Shown here: piece after piece, positions 1-8,167 of the stretch
Position numbering within the stretch: position 1 is the first letter of the stretch
Layout: every line of letters begins with the position of its first letter
Source: RYN-133 sp963754285
GTDB lineage: Bacteria; Actinomycetota; Actinomycetes; Mycobacteriales; Jatrophihabitantaceae
Direction of reading: 5' to 3'
DNA length: 19,741 nucleotides
Assembly (NCBI GenBank): GCA_963754285.1
Contig: CAVWFN010000018.1
Location: 1-19,741 of the forward strand
Notes under the pieces: model-generated
The model's database searches: none
Seen by the model: only the letters and a program-made list of their open reading frames with translations
What the model was told of the DNA's origin: nothing
Position numbers and translations under genes: made by a program

Positions 1-1101
1 GAAGCCCTGGGGTGCGAGTGCTTCGAGCCGGGCGGTGTCGAACTGCAACGTCTCGACGAGCCCGGCCATCGCCGGCAGCAGCAGGTGCAGGGTGTCGATG
101 GCGTCGAAGACCGGTTCCTTGTCCTCCTGCAAGTCGCGGTTGTACGCAAGCGGTAAGCCCTTGAGCGTCGCCAGCAGCCCGGCGTGGTCGCCGATGAGGC
201 GGCCGGCCTTGCCGCGGGTCAGCTCAGCGACATCCGGGTTCTTCTTCTGCGGCATGATCGAACTGCCGGTCGAGTACGCGTCGTCGAGCGTGACGAAGCC
301 GAACTCCTTGGTCGCCCAAATGATGATCTCTTCGGCGATGTGCGACAGGTCCACGGCCAGCATCGCAGCGACGAAGGAGAATTCGGCCACGACGTCGCGC
401 GAGGCCGTCGCGTCGATCGAGTTCTCACTCGGCGCCTCGAAACCGAGTTCGGCCGCGACGGCCGCCGGATCGAGGCCGAGGGACGACCCGGCCAGCGCGC
501 CGGCGCCGTACGGACTTGTGGACGCGCGCACGTCCCAGTCCTGCAGTCGAGCGACGTCGCGCGACAGTGCCCAGCAGTGTGCGAGCAGGTGATGTGACAG
601 CAGGACGGGCTGTGCGTGCTGCATGTGCGTGCGCCCCGGCATTGCCACGCCGAGGTGTCGGTCGGCCTGGCCGCGCAACGCGTCGATGACGGCCAGGACC
701 TCACGCGCGACGGCGCGCGCCTCGTCCCGGAGGTACATGCGGATCAGCGTCGCGATCTGGTCGTTGCGCGAGCGACCTGCGCGCAGGCGGCCGCCGAGTT
801 CAGGACCGGCGCGCTCCATCAGGCCGCGTTCGAGCGCGGTGTGCACGTCCTCGTCGGCGGGGACGGGCTGGAACGAGCCGTCGGCGACGTCGGCGCCGAG
901 CCGGTCGAGTGCGTCAAGCATGCCCGCCAGTTCGGCGTCGTCGAGCAGGCCCGCGCTGTGCAGGACGCGGGCGTGCGCGCGTGAGCCGGCGAGGTCGTGT
1001 TGGGCCAGTCGCCAGTCGAAGTGCGTCGAGAGTGACAGGGCCGCGAGCGCGTCGGACGGTCCGCCGGTGAACCGGCCGCCCCACAGGGATTGGTCAGTCA
1101 A
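1..1101 (-). CDS. argH: Argininosuccinate lyase, 3' end cut by window edge
   Basis: Splits argininosuccinate into arginine and fumarate, the last step of arginine synthesis, in the cytoplasm. The frame runs without a stop from 1101 to base 1 and gives 367 residues; the family is usually about 460-480, so roughly the last 100 are outside the window. It opens with the LWGGRF motif typical of ArgH, carries the GRTHMQHAQP segment and, at about residues 279-289, the fumarase/aspartase-superfamily signature GSSIMPQKKNP with the catalytic serine loop. The start is TTG at 1101-1099: it overlaps the argG stop by 8 nt and has GGAG seven bases upstream inside argG. No ATG or GTG fits the conserved N-terminus better. 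It is the last visible gene of the arg operon. Identity is certain; only the 3' end is missing. Confidence 0.96.
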   Translation of the reverse strand, partial: MTDQSLWGGRFTGGPSDALAALSLSTHFDWRLAQHDLAGSRAHARVLHSAGLLDDAELAGMLDALDRLGADVADGSFQPVPADEDVHTALERGLMERAGPELGGRLRAGRSRNDQIATLIRMYLRDEARAVAREVLAVIDALRGQADRHLGVAMPGRTHMQHAQPVLLSHHLLAHCWALSRDVARLQDWDVRASTSPYGAGALAGSSLGLDPAAVAAELGFEAPSENSIDATASRDVVAEFSFVAAMLAVDLSHIAEEIIIWATKEFGFVTLDDAYSTGSSIMPQKKNPDVAELTRGKAGRLIGDHAGLLATLKGLPLAYNRDLQEDKEPVFDAIDTLHLLLPAMAGLVETLQFDTARLEALAPQGF

Positions 1102-2524
1102 CGCCGGACTCCATCGCTGCGTCGTCGAGCACCGTCTCGTCCGGGCCGAGTTGGCGGTTCGCAGTGATCTGCGCGGCGCCGGCCTCGTTCAAACCGGCCG
1201 CGTCCAGTTCGCGGAACAGATGAGTGCGGCCGAGCAGCACCTCGCTCTGCGCCGCGTACTGCTCGAGCTTGGACCGCGAGTCGGCGATGTCGAGATTGCG
1301 CATCGTGAGCTGCCCGATCCGGTCGACCGGGCCGAACGCGGCGTTCTCGGTGCGCTCCATCGACAGCTTGTCCGGGTGGTAGGACAGCTCGGGCCCGCTG
1401 GTGTCGAGCACCGTGTAGTCCTCACCGCGTCGAAGCCGTATGCGCACCTCCCCCGTCACCAACGAGGCGATCCAGCGCTGGATCGACTCACGCAGCATCA
1501 GCGACTGCGGGTCGAGCCAGCGGCCCTCGTACAGCAACCGGCCCAGTCGGCGTCCTTCGGCGTGGTAGTTGGCGATGGTGTCCTCGTTGTGGACTGCGTT
1601 GAGCAGCCGCTCGTACGCGATCCAGAGCAGCGCCATACCGGGCGCCTCGTAGATGCCGCGCGACTTCGCCTCGATGATGCGGTTCTCGATCTGGTCGGAC
1701 ATGCCGAGGCCGTGGCGCCCGCCGACCACGTTCGCCTCGTGGACGAGCGCGACGGGGTCGGACAACTCCATCCCGTTGATCGCGACGGGACGGCCGGCGA
1801 CGAACCGCACGGTGACGTCTTCGGAGTCGACCCGCACCGACGGGTCCCAGAACCGCACACCCATGATCGGCTCGACGGTCTCGAGCGAGACGTCCAGGTG
1901 CTCGAGGGTCTTCGCCTCGTGGGTCGCGCCCCAGATGTTTGCGTCGGTGGAGTAGGCCTTCTCCTTGCTGTCGCGGTAGGGCAGTTCGTGCTCGGTGAGC
2001 CACTGGCTCATCTCGGCGCGGCCGCCGAGTTCGCTCACGAACCGGGCGTCGAGCCACGGCTTGTAGATGCGCAGGCTCGGGTTGGCGAGCAGGCCGTAGC
2101 GGTAGAACCGCTCGATGTCGTTGCCCTTGAACGTCGATCCGTCGCCCCAGATGTGGACGTCGTCGTCGTGCATCGCACGGACCAGCATCGTGCCGGTGAC
2201 CGCACGTCCCAACGGGGTCGTGTTGAAGTAGGCGCGGCCGGCCGAGCGGACGTGGAACGCCCCGCAAACGAGGGCGGCGAAGCCTTCTTCGACGAGTTCG
2301 CGTCGGCAGTCGACGGCTCGGGCGACCTCGGCGCCGTATTGCACGGCGCGTGCCGGGACGCTGCTGATGTCGGGCTCGTCGTACTGCCCGATGTCGGCCG
2401 TGTACGCGCACGGCACCGCGCCGTGCGAGCGCATCCACGCGACGGCGACGGACGTGTCGAGTCCGCCCGAGAACGCAATGCCAACGCGTTCGCCGGACGG
2501 GAGTGCGGTCAGAACCTTGCTCAC
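1094..2524 (-). CDS. argG: Argininosuccinate synthase, long E. coli-type
   Basis: Joins citrulline and aspartate with ATP to give argininosuccinate, AMP and PPi; acts as a cytoplasmic tetramer. The 476-residue product has the N-type ATP pyrophosphatase loop FSGGLDTS at residues 18-25, and along its length resembles the roughly 447-residue E. coli enzyme: YFNTTPLGRAVTGTML, IWGDGSTFKGNDIERFYRYG and GGRHGLGMSDQIENRIIEAK. This is the type-2 subfamily, not the roughly 400-residue form common in other actinobacteria such as Mycobacterium. About 30 extra residues sit at the C-terminus. The start is GTG at 2524, 22 nt after the argR stop, with GGAG about ten bases upstream; this is the only junction in the operon with a real gap. 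It overlaps argH by 8 nt at its 3' end. Confidence 0.97.
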   Translation of the reverse strand: MSKVLTALPSGERVGIAFSGGLDTSVAVAWMRSHGAVPCAYTADIGQYDEPDISSVPARAVQYGAEVARAVDCRRELVEEGFAALVCGAFHVRSAGRAYFNTTPLGRAVTGTMLVRAMHDDDVHIWGDGSTFKGNDIERFYRYGLLANPSLRIYKPWLDARFVSELGGRAEMSQWLTEHELPYRDSKEKAYSTDANIWGATHEAKTLEHLDVSLETVEPIMGVRFWDPSVRVDSEDVTVRFVAGRPVAINGMELSDPVALVHEANVVGGRHGLGMSDQIENRIIEAKSRGIYEAPGMALLWIAYERLLNAVHNEDTIANYHAEGRRLGRLLYEGRWLDPQSLMLRESIQRWIASLVTGEVRIRLRRGEDYTVLDTSGPELSYHPDKLSMERTENAAFGPVDRIGQLTMRNLDIADSRSKLEQYAAQSEVLLGRTHLFRELDAAGLNEAGAAQITANRQLGPDETVLDDAAMESGVD

Positions 2525-2546
2525 GAGGTGCAGTCTCCAGGGTGGG

Positions 2547-3056
2547 TCATGGTTGGGCGAGGGTCAGGAAGTGATGGGCGAGATCGGCGCCGCCGAGCGG
2601 GTCTCGGGCGATGACCAGGATCGTGTCGTCACCGGCGATCGTGCCGAGCACCTCGGGCAGCCCGGCTCGATCGAGAGCGCTGGCGAGGAAGTTGGACGCC
2701 CCGGGCGGGGTGCGCAGCACGACGAGGTTCGCACTTGCCTCGGCCGACACGAGCAGTTCGCCGAGCAGCCGCGAGAGTCGGTGCGGCGGATCGTCGTGTG
2801 CGGTGCGTGCCGTCAGCGGCGAACCGTCCTCGGGGACGACGTACACAGGCAGGCCGCCGTCGGGCGAACGCAGTTTCACCGCGCCGAGCTCGTCCAGGTC
2901 ACGCGACAGCGTCGCTTGCGTGACGGAGAACCCGCTCGCCTCGAGTGCCGCTGCGAGTTCGGCCTGCGAGCGGACGGTGCGCTCGCCGAGGATCGCCACG
3001 ATGCGATCGTGCCGCGCGGCGCGGGTGGCGGTCGGCGCGCTCATCGGGGTACTCAT
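2547..3056 (-). CDS. argR: Arginine repressor ArgR
   Basis: Hexameric regulator that binds ARG-box operators when arginine is its co-repressor. The product is 169 residues, near the usual 150-170. An N-terminal winged helix (about residues 15-80) contains the recognition stretch SVTQATLSRDLDELGAVKLR. The C-terminal oligomerisation and arginine-binding domain contains GTIAGDDTILVIARD. The chosen ATG (3056) overlaps the argF stop as ATGA, matching the other junctions. A second ATG four codons downstream (3044) has no Shine-Dalgarno, and longer upstream versions of the frame run antiparallel to no known domain and lie inside argF. Its place inside the operon implies autoregulation through the boxes upstream of argC. 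Confidence 0.96.
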   Translation of the reverse strand: MSTPMSAPTATRAARHDRIVAILGERTVRSQAELAAALEASGFSVTQATLSRDLDELGAVKLRSPDGGLPVYVVPEDGSPLTARTAHDDPPHRLSRLLGELLVSAEASANLVVLRTPPGASNFLASALDRAGLPEVLGTIAGDDTILVIARDPLGGADLAHHFLTLAQP

Positions 3057-3973
3057 GTTCGTTCCAGCAGGAAGGTGAGCAAGGCCTTCTGCGCATGCAG
3101 TCGGTTCTCGGCCTCGTCCCACACCACACTGTTCGGCCCGTCGATGACGTCGGCCGCGATCTCCATGCCGCGATACGCCGGCAGGCAGTGCAGCACGATC
3201 GCGTCGTTCGACTTCGCGACTGCAGCGGCGTCGACGGTGAACGGACGGAACGGCTTTGCCCGTTCGGCCTTCTCGGCCTCCTGCCCCATCGACACCCACG
3301 TGTCGGTGGCGATCACGTCGGCGCCCTCGAAGGCGGTTGCCGGATCGCTGGTGATCGAGATCGTCGCGCCGGTATCGGAGGCGATGCGTCGTGCGGCGTC
3401 CAGGACGTCGGCATCGGGCTGGTAGCCGTCGGGACCGGCGATCCGGACGTGCATCGCCGCGGCTGCGCCGCCGAGCAGGTACGAGTGCGCCATGTTGTTG
3501 GCCGCATCGCCCGCGTAGGTGAACGTCAGCCCGCGCAGCTGCTGCTTGTGCTCACGGATGGTCAGCAGGTCGGCGAGGATCTGGCACGGGTGGAACTGGT
3601 CGGTCAGCGCGTTCACGACCGGCACCGTGCTGTGGGCGGCCATCTCTTCGATGCGGTCCTGGCCGAAGGTGCGCCACACGATCGCGGCGACCTGACGGGT
3701 GACGACGCGCGTGACGTCGGCGATCGACTCACGTTCGCCGATGCCGGCCAAGCGGGTGTCGATGGTCAGCGGCTGGCCGCCGAGTTCGGCGACGCCCGTC
3801 GCGAACGAGAGCTGCGTGCGCAGCGTCGGCTTGTCGAAGATCAGCGCAACCGTCTTCGGTCCGTGCAGCGGCTGATAACGGTGCCTGTCGGTCTTCATCT
3901 CGGCGGCCAGGTCGAGCACCTGCGCGAGTTCGTCGGGCGACAGGTCGTCGTCGCGCAGGAAGTGCCTGATCAT
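3053..3973 (-). CDS. argF: Ornithine carbamoyltransferase
   Basis: Transfers the carbamoyl group from carbamoyl phosphate to ornithine to make citrulline, in the cytoplasm as a trimer. The 306 residues match the family length. Family motifs are FHPCQILAD (ornithine/carbamoyl-phosphate domain hinge region), GDAANNMAHS, DTWVSMGQE and the ornithine-binding HCLPAYRG, ending in AENRLHAQKALL. The carbamoyl-phosphate loop at residues 50-54 reads T-L-R-T-Q where most family members have S-T-R-T-R; the catalytic arginine (R52) and following threonine are kept. The ATG at 3973 overlaps the argD stop (ATGA) and the stop overlaps argR in the same way, so translation is probably coupled on both sides. MIRHFLRDDDLSP at the N-terminus matches actinobacterial homologues, fixing the start. 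Confidence 0.97.
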   Translation of the reverse strand: MIRHFLRDDDLSPDELAQVLDLAAEMKTDRHRYQPLHGPKTVALIFDKPTLRTQLSFATGVAELGGQPLTIDTRLAGIGERESIADVTRVVTRQVAAIVWRTFGQDRIEEMAAHSTVPVVNALTDQFHPCQILADLLTIREHKQQLRGLTFTYAGDAANNMAHSYLLGGAAAAMHVRIAGPDGYQPDADVLDAARRIASDTGATISITSDPATAFEGADVIATDTWVSMGQEAEKAERAKPFRPFTVDAAAVAKSNDAIVLHCLPAYRGMEIAADVIDGPNSVVWDEAENRLHAQKALLTFLLERT

Positions 3974-5133
3974 GCGCGGGCCAGAGCGTCGACCAGAATC
4001 GGCAACGCCTCGTCGACGTCTGCCTCGGTGAGGATGAGCGGCGGGGCGAGGCGGATCGCGTCCGGACGCACGGCATTGACGAGCAGACCGCCCGTCCGAG
4101 CGGCTGCCTCGACCACGGCGGCCTTGTCGGCAGTGAGCGCCAATGCGCGCCACAGACCGGCACCGCGCTGCTCGTGCACCAGCGGGCTGTCGATGCCGTC
4201 GAGCACGCTCGCGAGGTGCTCGCCGACACGCTTGACGTTGTCGAGCAGTTCGTCTCGCTGGATCGTGTCGAGCACTGCGAGCGCGGCGGCGCACGACACC
4301 GGGTTGCCACCGAACGTGCTGCCGTGGTCGCCCGGTGCGAACAATTCGCCGACGACGCCGACGCCCACGCAGGCGCCGATCGGCAGCCCACCCCCGAGTC
4401 CCTTGGCGAGAGTGATGATGTCGGGACGTACGCCCTCGGCCTGGCTGGCGAACCAGTGCCCGGTGCGGCCGATGCCGGATTGCACCTCGTCGATGACGAG
4501 CAGGGCTCCGGTCGAGTCGCAGATCTCGCGTACAGCGGTCAGGAAACCTGATGGTGGCGCGATGATGCCGCCTTCGCCGAGGGTGGGCTCGACGAACACC
4601 GCTGCCGTGTCGTCCGTGACGGCAGCACGCAATGCTGCTACGTCGCCGTAGTCGACGAACGTGACCGGCCCCGGCAACGGCTCGAACGGAGTGCGCTTGG
4701 GCGGGTTTCCGGTCAGCGACAGCGCACCCATCGTGCGTCCGTGGAACGAGCCGTTGCACGACACGATCGCCTTGCCGGGCCGGTGTTTACGGGCGAGTTT
4801 GATCGCGCACTCGTTCGCCTCCGCACCGCTGTTGGCGAAGAAGACGCGAGCGGGCAGCCCGAGCAGCGCGACCAAACGTTCGGCCAGCGCGACTCCGGGC
4901 TCGTGGATTGCCAGGTTGGACGAGTGCGCAAGCCGACCGACCTGTTCAGACACGGCCGCCACGATCGCGGGATGGGCGTGGCCGAGACTGGACACCGCGA
5001 TCCCGCCGACGAAGTCGAGGTATTCGCGTCCCTCGTCGTCCCAGACGCGGACGCCCGAGCCGTGATCGATCGCGATCGGCGGCGTGCCGTAGTTGGGCAT
5101 CATCACCGATTTCCAACGGGCTTCCAGACTCAC
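3970..5133 (-). CDS. argD: Acetylornithine aminotransferase
   Basis: PLP-dependent class III aminotransferase that converts N-acetylglutamate semialdehyde to N-acetylornithine using glutamate; in some bacteria it also serves lysine synthesis. The product is 387 residues. Visible motifs: FFANSGAEANECAIKLAR (phosphate-binding region, about residues 98-115), VIDEVQSGIGRTG (PLP-ring aspartate), TLAKGLGGG with the Schiff-base lysine at K244, and STFGGNP near the dimer interface. The frame is open far upstream into argB, but the family N-terminus and an AGGGGG Shine-Dalgarno point to the GTG at 5133, which overlaps the argB stop as GTGA. The usual VEPIQGEGG segment reads VEPTLGEGG here, a mild change next to the substrate pocket. 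Confidence 0.96.
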   Translation of the reverse strand: MSLEARWKSVMMPNYGTPPIAIDHGSGVRVWDDEGREYLDFVGGIAVSSLGHAHPAIVAAVSEQVGRLAHSSNLAIHEPGVALAERLVALLGLPARVFFANSGAEANECAIKLARKHRPGKAIVSCNGSFHGRTMGALSLTGNPPKRTPFEPLPGPVTFVDYGDVAALRAAVTDDTAAVFVEPTLGEGGIIAPPSGFLTAVREICDSTGALLVIDEVQSGIGRTGHWFASQAEGVRPDIITLAKGLGGGLPIGACVGVGVVGELFAPGDHGSTFGGNPVSCAAALAVLDTIQRDELLDNVKRVGEHLASVLDGIDSPLVHEQRGAGLWRALALTADKAAVVEAAARTGGLLVNAVRPDAIRLAPPLILTEADVDEALPILVDALARA

Positions 5134-6017
5134 TCGTCCCCCTTTGTTGGCAGCACCATCGTGCCGATGCCGTCGCTGGTGAACATCTCGAGCAGCAAAG
5201 CGTGTGGCACGCGCCCGTCGAGCACGTGTGCGCGCGGGACGCCACCTTCGACGGCACGCAGGCAGGCTTCCATCTTCGGCACCATGCCACTGGCGAGGCT
5301 GGGCAGCAGCAGCGCGAGTTCGTCGGCGTCGATCGTGCTGACCACCTCGGTGCTCTCGGGCCAATCGGCGTAGAGACCCTCGACGTCGGTGAGCACGATC
5401 AGCTTCTCGGCCGCGAGCCCGACAGCGATCGCGGCTGCGGCGGTGTCGGCGTTGACGTTGTAGGTGAGCCCGTCGCGTCCGCGCGCGACCGTCGCGATGA
5501 CTGGGATGCGTCCCGCATCGACCAGGGCAACGATCGCCGACGGGTCGACGGCGACGACGTCGCCGACCTGTCCGATATCGACGTGCTCGCCGTCGACCAC
5601 TGCGCCGCGGCGTTCGGCCGTGAGCAGGCTCGCGTCCTCGCCGGACAGGCCGATCGCGAAGGATCCGTGGTCGTTGAGCAGGTTCACGATCTCGGCGTTG
5701 ACGTGCCCGGTGAGCACCATGCGCACTATCGACACCGTCTCCGGCGTCGTCACGCGCAGGCCGCCGCGGAACTGCGACTCGATGCCGAGCCGGTTGAGGT
5801 GTTCGGTGATCTGTGGGCCGCCGCCGTGCACGATGACAGGACGCAGTCCGGCGTAGCGCAGAAACATCACGTCTTCGGCGAAGGCAGCCTGCAAGTCGGG
5901 GCTGGTCATCGCGTTGCCGCCGTACTTGATCACGACGATCTTGTCGTGGAAGCGTTGCAACCACGGCAGCGCGTCGACAAGGACGGCTGCCTTCTCGAGT
6001 GCGAGTTCCTTACTCAC
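5130..6017 (-). CDS. argB: Acetylglutamate kinase
   Basis: Phosphorylates N-acetylglutamate with ATP; usually the arginine-inhibited step. The product is 295 residues of the amino acid kinase fold. It has VVIKYGGNAM with the catalytic lysine at K31, the glycine-rich HGGGPQI loop, the acetylglutamate-binding segment FRGGLRVTTPETV, the YNVNADTAA segment near the C-terminal third, and a GSMGPK-like segment written SGMVPKMEA. The N-terminal helix (SKELALEKAAVLVDALPWLQRF) is of the type present in arginine-sensitive hexameric kinases, so feedback inhibition is likely; this is inference. The GTG start at 6017 overlaps the argJ stop as GTGA. Earlier in-frame starts run into argJ and would add a sequence foreign to the family. 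Confidence 0.96.
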   Translation of the reverse strand: MSKELALEKAAVLVDALPWLQRFHDKIVVIKYGGNAMTSPDLQAAFAEDVMFLRYAGLRPVIVHGGGPQITEHLNRLGIESQFRGGLRVTTPETVSIVRMVLTGHVNAEIVNLLNDHGSFAIGLSGEDASLLTAERRGAVVDGEHVDIGQVGDVVAVDPSAIVALVDAGRIPVIATVARGRDGLTYNVNADTAAAAIAVGLAAEKLIVLTDVEGLYADWPESTEVVSTIDADELALLLPSLASGMVPKMEACLRAVEGGVPRAHVLDGRVPHALLLEMFTSDGIGTMVLPTKGDE

Positions 6018-7165
6018 GAGCTGTAGGCCGAGTTCTCTTCGACGTAAGCGTGCGACAGGTCGTTCGTCCAGATGGTGGCGGTGTACTCGCCCGCGTGCAG
6101 GTCGGCGCGGATGTGGATGTGGCGCCCTGTCAGGTCGACCTGGGCGCGGTCTGCGCCGGCCGCTCCCCCACGGCAGATCTCGATGCCGTTCATGGCAACG
6201 TCGAGACGATCGGGTTCGAAGGCGGCGGAGGTCGTCCCGATCGCGGCCAGCACACGCCCCCAGTTCGGGTCGTTGCCGAACAGTGCGCACTTGAGCAGGT
6301 TGTTGCGGGCGATGCTGCGTCCGACCTCAACCGCGTCGTCCTCGTCAGCGGCACCGACGATCTCGATGCGCACCTCTTTGGTGGCTCCTTCGGCGTCGGC
6401 GAGCAGTTGTGCGGCGAGGTCCGCGGCGACCTCGTGCAGCGCGGCGGCGAAGTCGGTGGGGGCCGGGGTGATGCCCGAGGCGCCGCTGCTCAGCAGCAGC
6501 ACGGTGTCGTTGGTCGACATGCAGCCGTCGGCATCGACGCGGTCGAATGTGCGCCGGGTTGCCGACCGCAGGGCCTGGTCGGCGGTGAAGGGGTCGACCA
6601 CGGCGTCAGTCGTGAGCACGCACAACATCGTCGCGAGGCCCGGTGCCAGCATCCCGGCACCCTTGGCCATGCCACCGACCGTCCAACCGTCGACGGTCAC
6701 TGCGGCTTGCTTGGTGACGGTGTCGGTCGTGCGGATCGCATCCGCAGCGGCGGCGCCGCCGTCGAGGGCGAGCGCGCCGGCGGCCGCGGGGATGCCCGCG
6801 AGCACAGCGGGCATCGGCAGCCGCTCGCCGATGAGCCCGGTCGAGCAGACGGCGACCTCGCCGGCTCCGACGCCGAGCGCGGCCGCGACCGCTTCGGCGC
6901 TTCGATGGGTATCGGCGAATCCTTCGGGTCCGGTGCAGGCGTTCGCGCCGCCGGAGTTCAGCACGACGGCACGCAGGCGCTGGTCGGTGATGACCTGCTC
7001 GGTCCACAGCACCGGCGCGGCCTTGACCCGGTTGGTCGTGAACACGCCCGCCGCGACGTCGGACGGCCCGTCGTTGACGACGAGCGCGAGGTCAAGAGCG
7101 CCCGATTGCTTGATCCCGGCCGCGATGCCCGCGGCGCGGAAGCCCGCGGCCGAAGTGACGCTCAC
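6014..7165 (-). CDS. argJ: Bifunctional ornithine acetyltransferase / N-acetylglutamate synthase ArgJ
   Basis: Moves the acetyl group from N-acetylornithine to glutamate, recycling acetyl groups; in many bacteria it also makes N-acetylglutamate from acetyl-CoA. The 383-residue proenzyme belongs to the Ntn-hydrolase-like ArgJ family, which self-cleaves before a threonine. The expected site is visible as KGAGMLAPGLA/TMLC, placing the new N-terminal threonine at T179. Other conserved parts are TTNRVKAAPV, LNSGGANACTG, STGLIGE and FGNDPNWGR. The GTG start (7165) overlaps the argC stop (GTGA) with GGAG seven bases upstream. No argA-type synthase is seen here, so ArgJ probably supports a cyclic pathway; whether it is truly bifunctional cannot be read from sequence. 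Confidence 0.96.
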   Translation of the reverse strand: MSVTSAAGFRAAGIAAGIKQSGALDLALVVNDGPSDVAAGVFTTNRVKAAPVLWTEQVITDQRLRAVVLNSGGANACTGPEGFADTHRSAEAVAAALGVGAGEVAVCSTGLIGERLPMPAVLAGIPAAAGALALDGGAAAADAIRTTDTVTKQAAVTVDGWTVGGMAKGAGMLAPGLATMLCVLTTDAVVDPFTADQALRSATRRTFDRVDADGCMSTNDTVLLLSSGASGITPAPTDFAAALHEVAADLAAQLLADAEGATKEVRIEIVGAADEDDAVEVGRSIARNNLLKCALFGNDPNWGRVLAAIGTTSAAFEPDRLDVAMNGIEICRGGAAGADRAQVDLTGRHIHIRADLHAGEYTATIWTNDLSHAYVEENSAYSS

Positions 7166-8166
7166 GGTGAAACTCCGTCGGTGGAGAGGCCGGCAGTTTC
7201 GGGCAGGCCGAGCATCAGGTTGGCGTTCTGCACTGCCTGCCCGGCGGCACCCTTGCCGAGGTTGTCGATCGCACTGGTGACGACGATGCGGCCCGAATCG
7301 GCGTCGCGCACGACCTGCAGGTGCGCGCTGTTGGATCCCGATGTTGCGGCTGTGTGCGGCTGACTGCCAGGCGGAAGCACATGGACGAACGGCTCGTTCG
7401 CGTAGGCGGCGGCCAGGCATTCGTACGGATCGTCGTCGCCGAGCGGCACGAGCGATACCGACGCAAGGATCCCGCGCGGCATCGGAGCGAGCATCGGCGT
7501 CATCGTCAGGCTCGTCAGACCTGCGGCCTGCTTGATCTCGGGGACGTGGCGATGCACGCCGACCTTGTATGCACTCACGTCGCTCATGACCTCGCTGCCG
7601 AGCAGGTGCGGCAAGCTCGCGCGGCCGGCTCCGGACGTGCCACTCGCCGAGGTCACGACGACATCGGCCGGCGATGCCAGCCCCGCCGCGACCAATGGCG
7701 CGGCGGCAAGAATCACCGCGACCGCGTGGCAGCCCGTGTTCGCGACGCGCGTCGAGGCAGCGATCTCGTTGCGCTGTCCGGGCAGTTCGGGCAGACCGTA
7801 GGTCCACGGCTCGTGATGATCGCCGCCGTAATACTTCTCGTGCGCCGCGGCGTCGACGAGGCGATGATCAGAACCCAGGTCGACGAGCCGCTGGGCCGGG
7901 TCGAGGCTCGCAGCCAACGCCGACGACGCACCGTGCGGCAACGCCAGGAAGACGAGATCGGCGCCACCGAGGGCTTCGGCGCTCGTCTCGGCAAAGCGCA
8001 ACGACGCCATCGAAACCAGGTTCGGGTGCAGCTCGCCGACGAGCTGGCCGGCGTTGCCGTGAGCGGTGACGGCAGCGACCTCGAGATCGGGATGCGCCGA
8101 GACCAGGCGCAGCACCTCGCCGCCGGCGTATCCGCTGGCTCCGGCGATCGCGACCCGATAACCCAT
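7162..8166 (-). CDS. argC: N-acetyl-gamma-glutamyl-phosphate reductase
   Basis: NADPH-dependent reductase that turns N-acetylglutamyl phosphate into N-acetylglutamate semialdehyde. The product is 334 residues from ATG 8166; a GTG two codons upstream (8172) is the alternative. The N-terminus is a Rossmann fold with GASGYAGGEVLRL; then come FLALPHGASS, YGLPEL, the catalytic cysteine at C146 (NTGCHAV), SGTSGAGR and GVHRHVPEI with the catalytic histidine, and DNLGKGAAGQAVQNAN near the end. The active-site context GCHAVA differs from the common GCYPTA. No Shine-Dalgarno precedes either start; a -10-like hexamer ends seven bases before the ATG, so the message may be leaderless. It is the first gene of the operon. 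Confidence 0.95.
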   Translation of the reverse strand: MGYRVAIAGASGYAGGEVLRLVSAHPDLEVAAVTAHGNAGQLVGELHPNLVSMASLRFAETSAEALGGADLVFLALPHGASSALAASLDPAQRLVDLGSDHRLVDAAAHEKYYGGDHHEPWTYGLPELPGQRNEIAASTRVANTGCHAVAVILAAAPLVAAGLASPADVVVTSASGTSGAGRASLPHLLGSEVMSDVSAYKVGVHRHVPEIKQAAGLTSLTMTPMLAPMPRGILASVSLVPLGDDDPYECLAAAYANEPFVHVLPPGSQPHTAATSGSNSAHLQVVRDADSGRIVVTSAIDNLGKGAAGQAVQNANLMLGLPETAGLSTDGVSP

Positions 8167-8167
8167 A

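Noticed and set aside
623..2614. 663-codon open frame on the plus strand opposite argG/argH
   Set aside because: It is antisense to two unmistakable genes, has no recognisable domain and is rich in Arg, Val, His and Asp as expected for a GC-rich shadow frame.
5134..6290. Much longer versions of argD and argB using upstream in-frame starts
   Set aside because: The added residues lie inside the neighbouring arg gene and match no family N-terminus; the GTGA overlaps and conserved starts are better supported.
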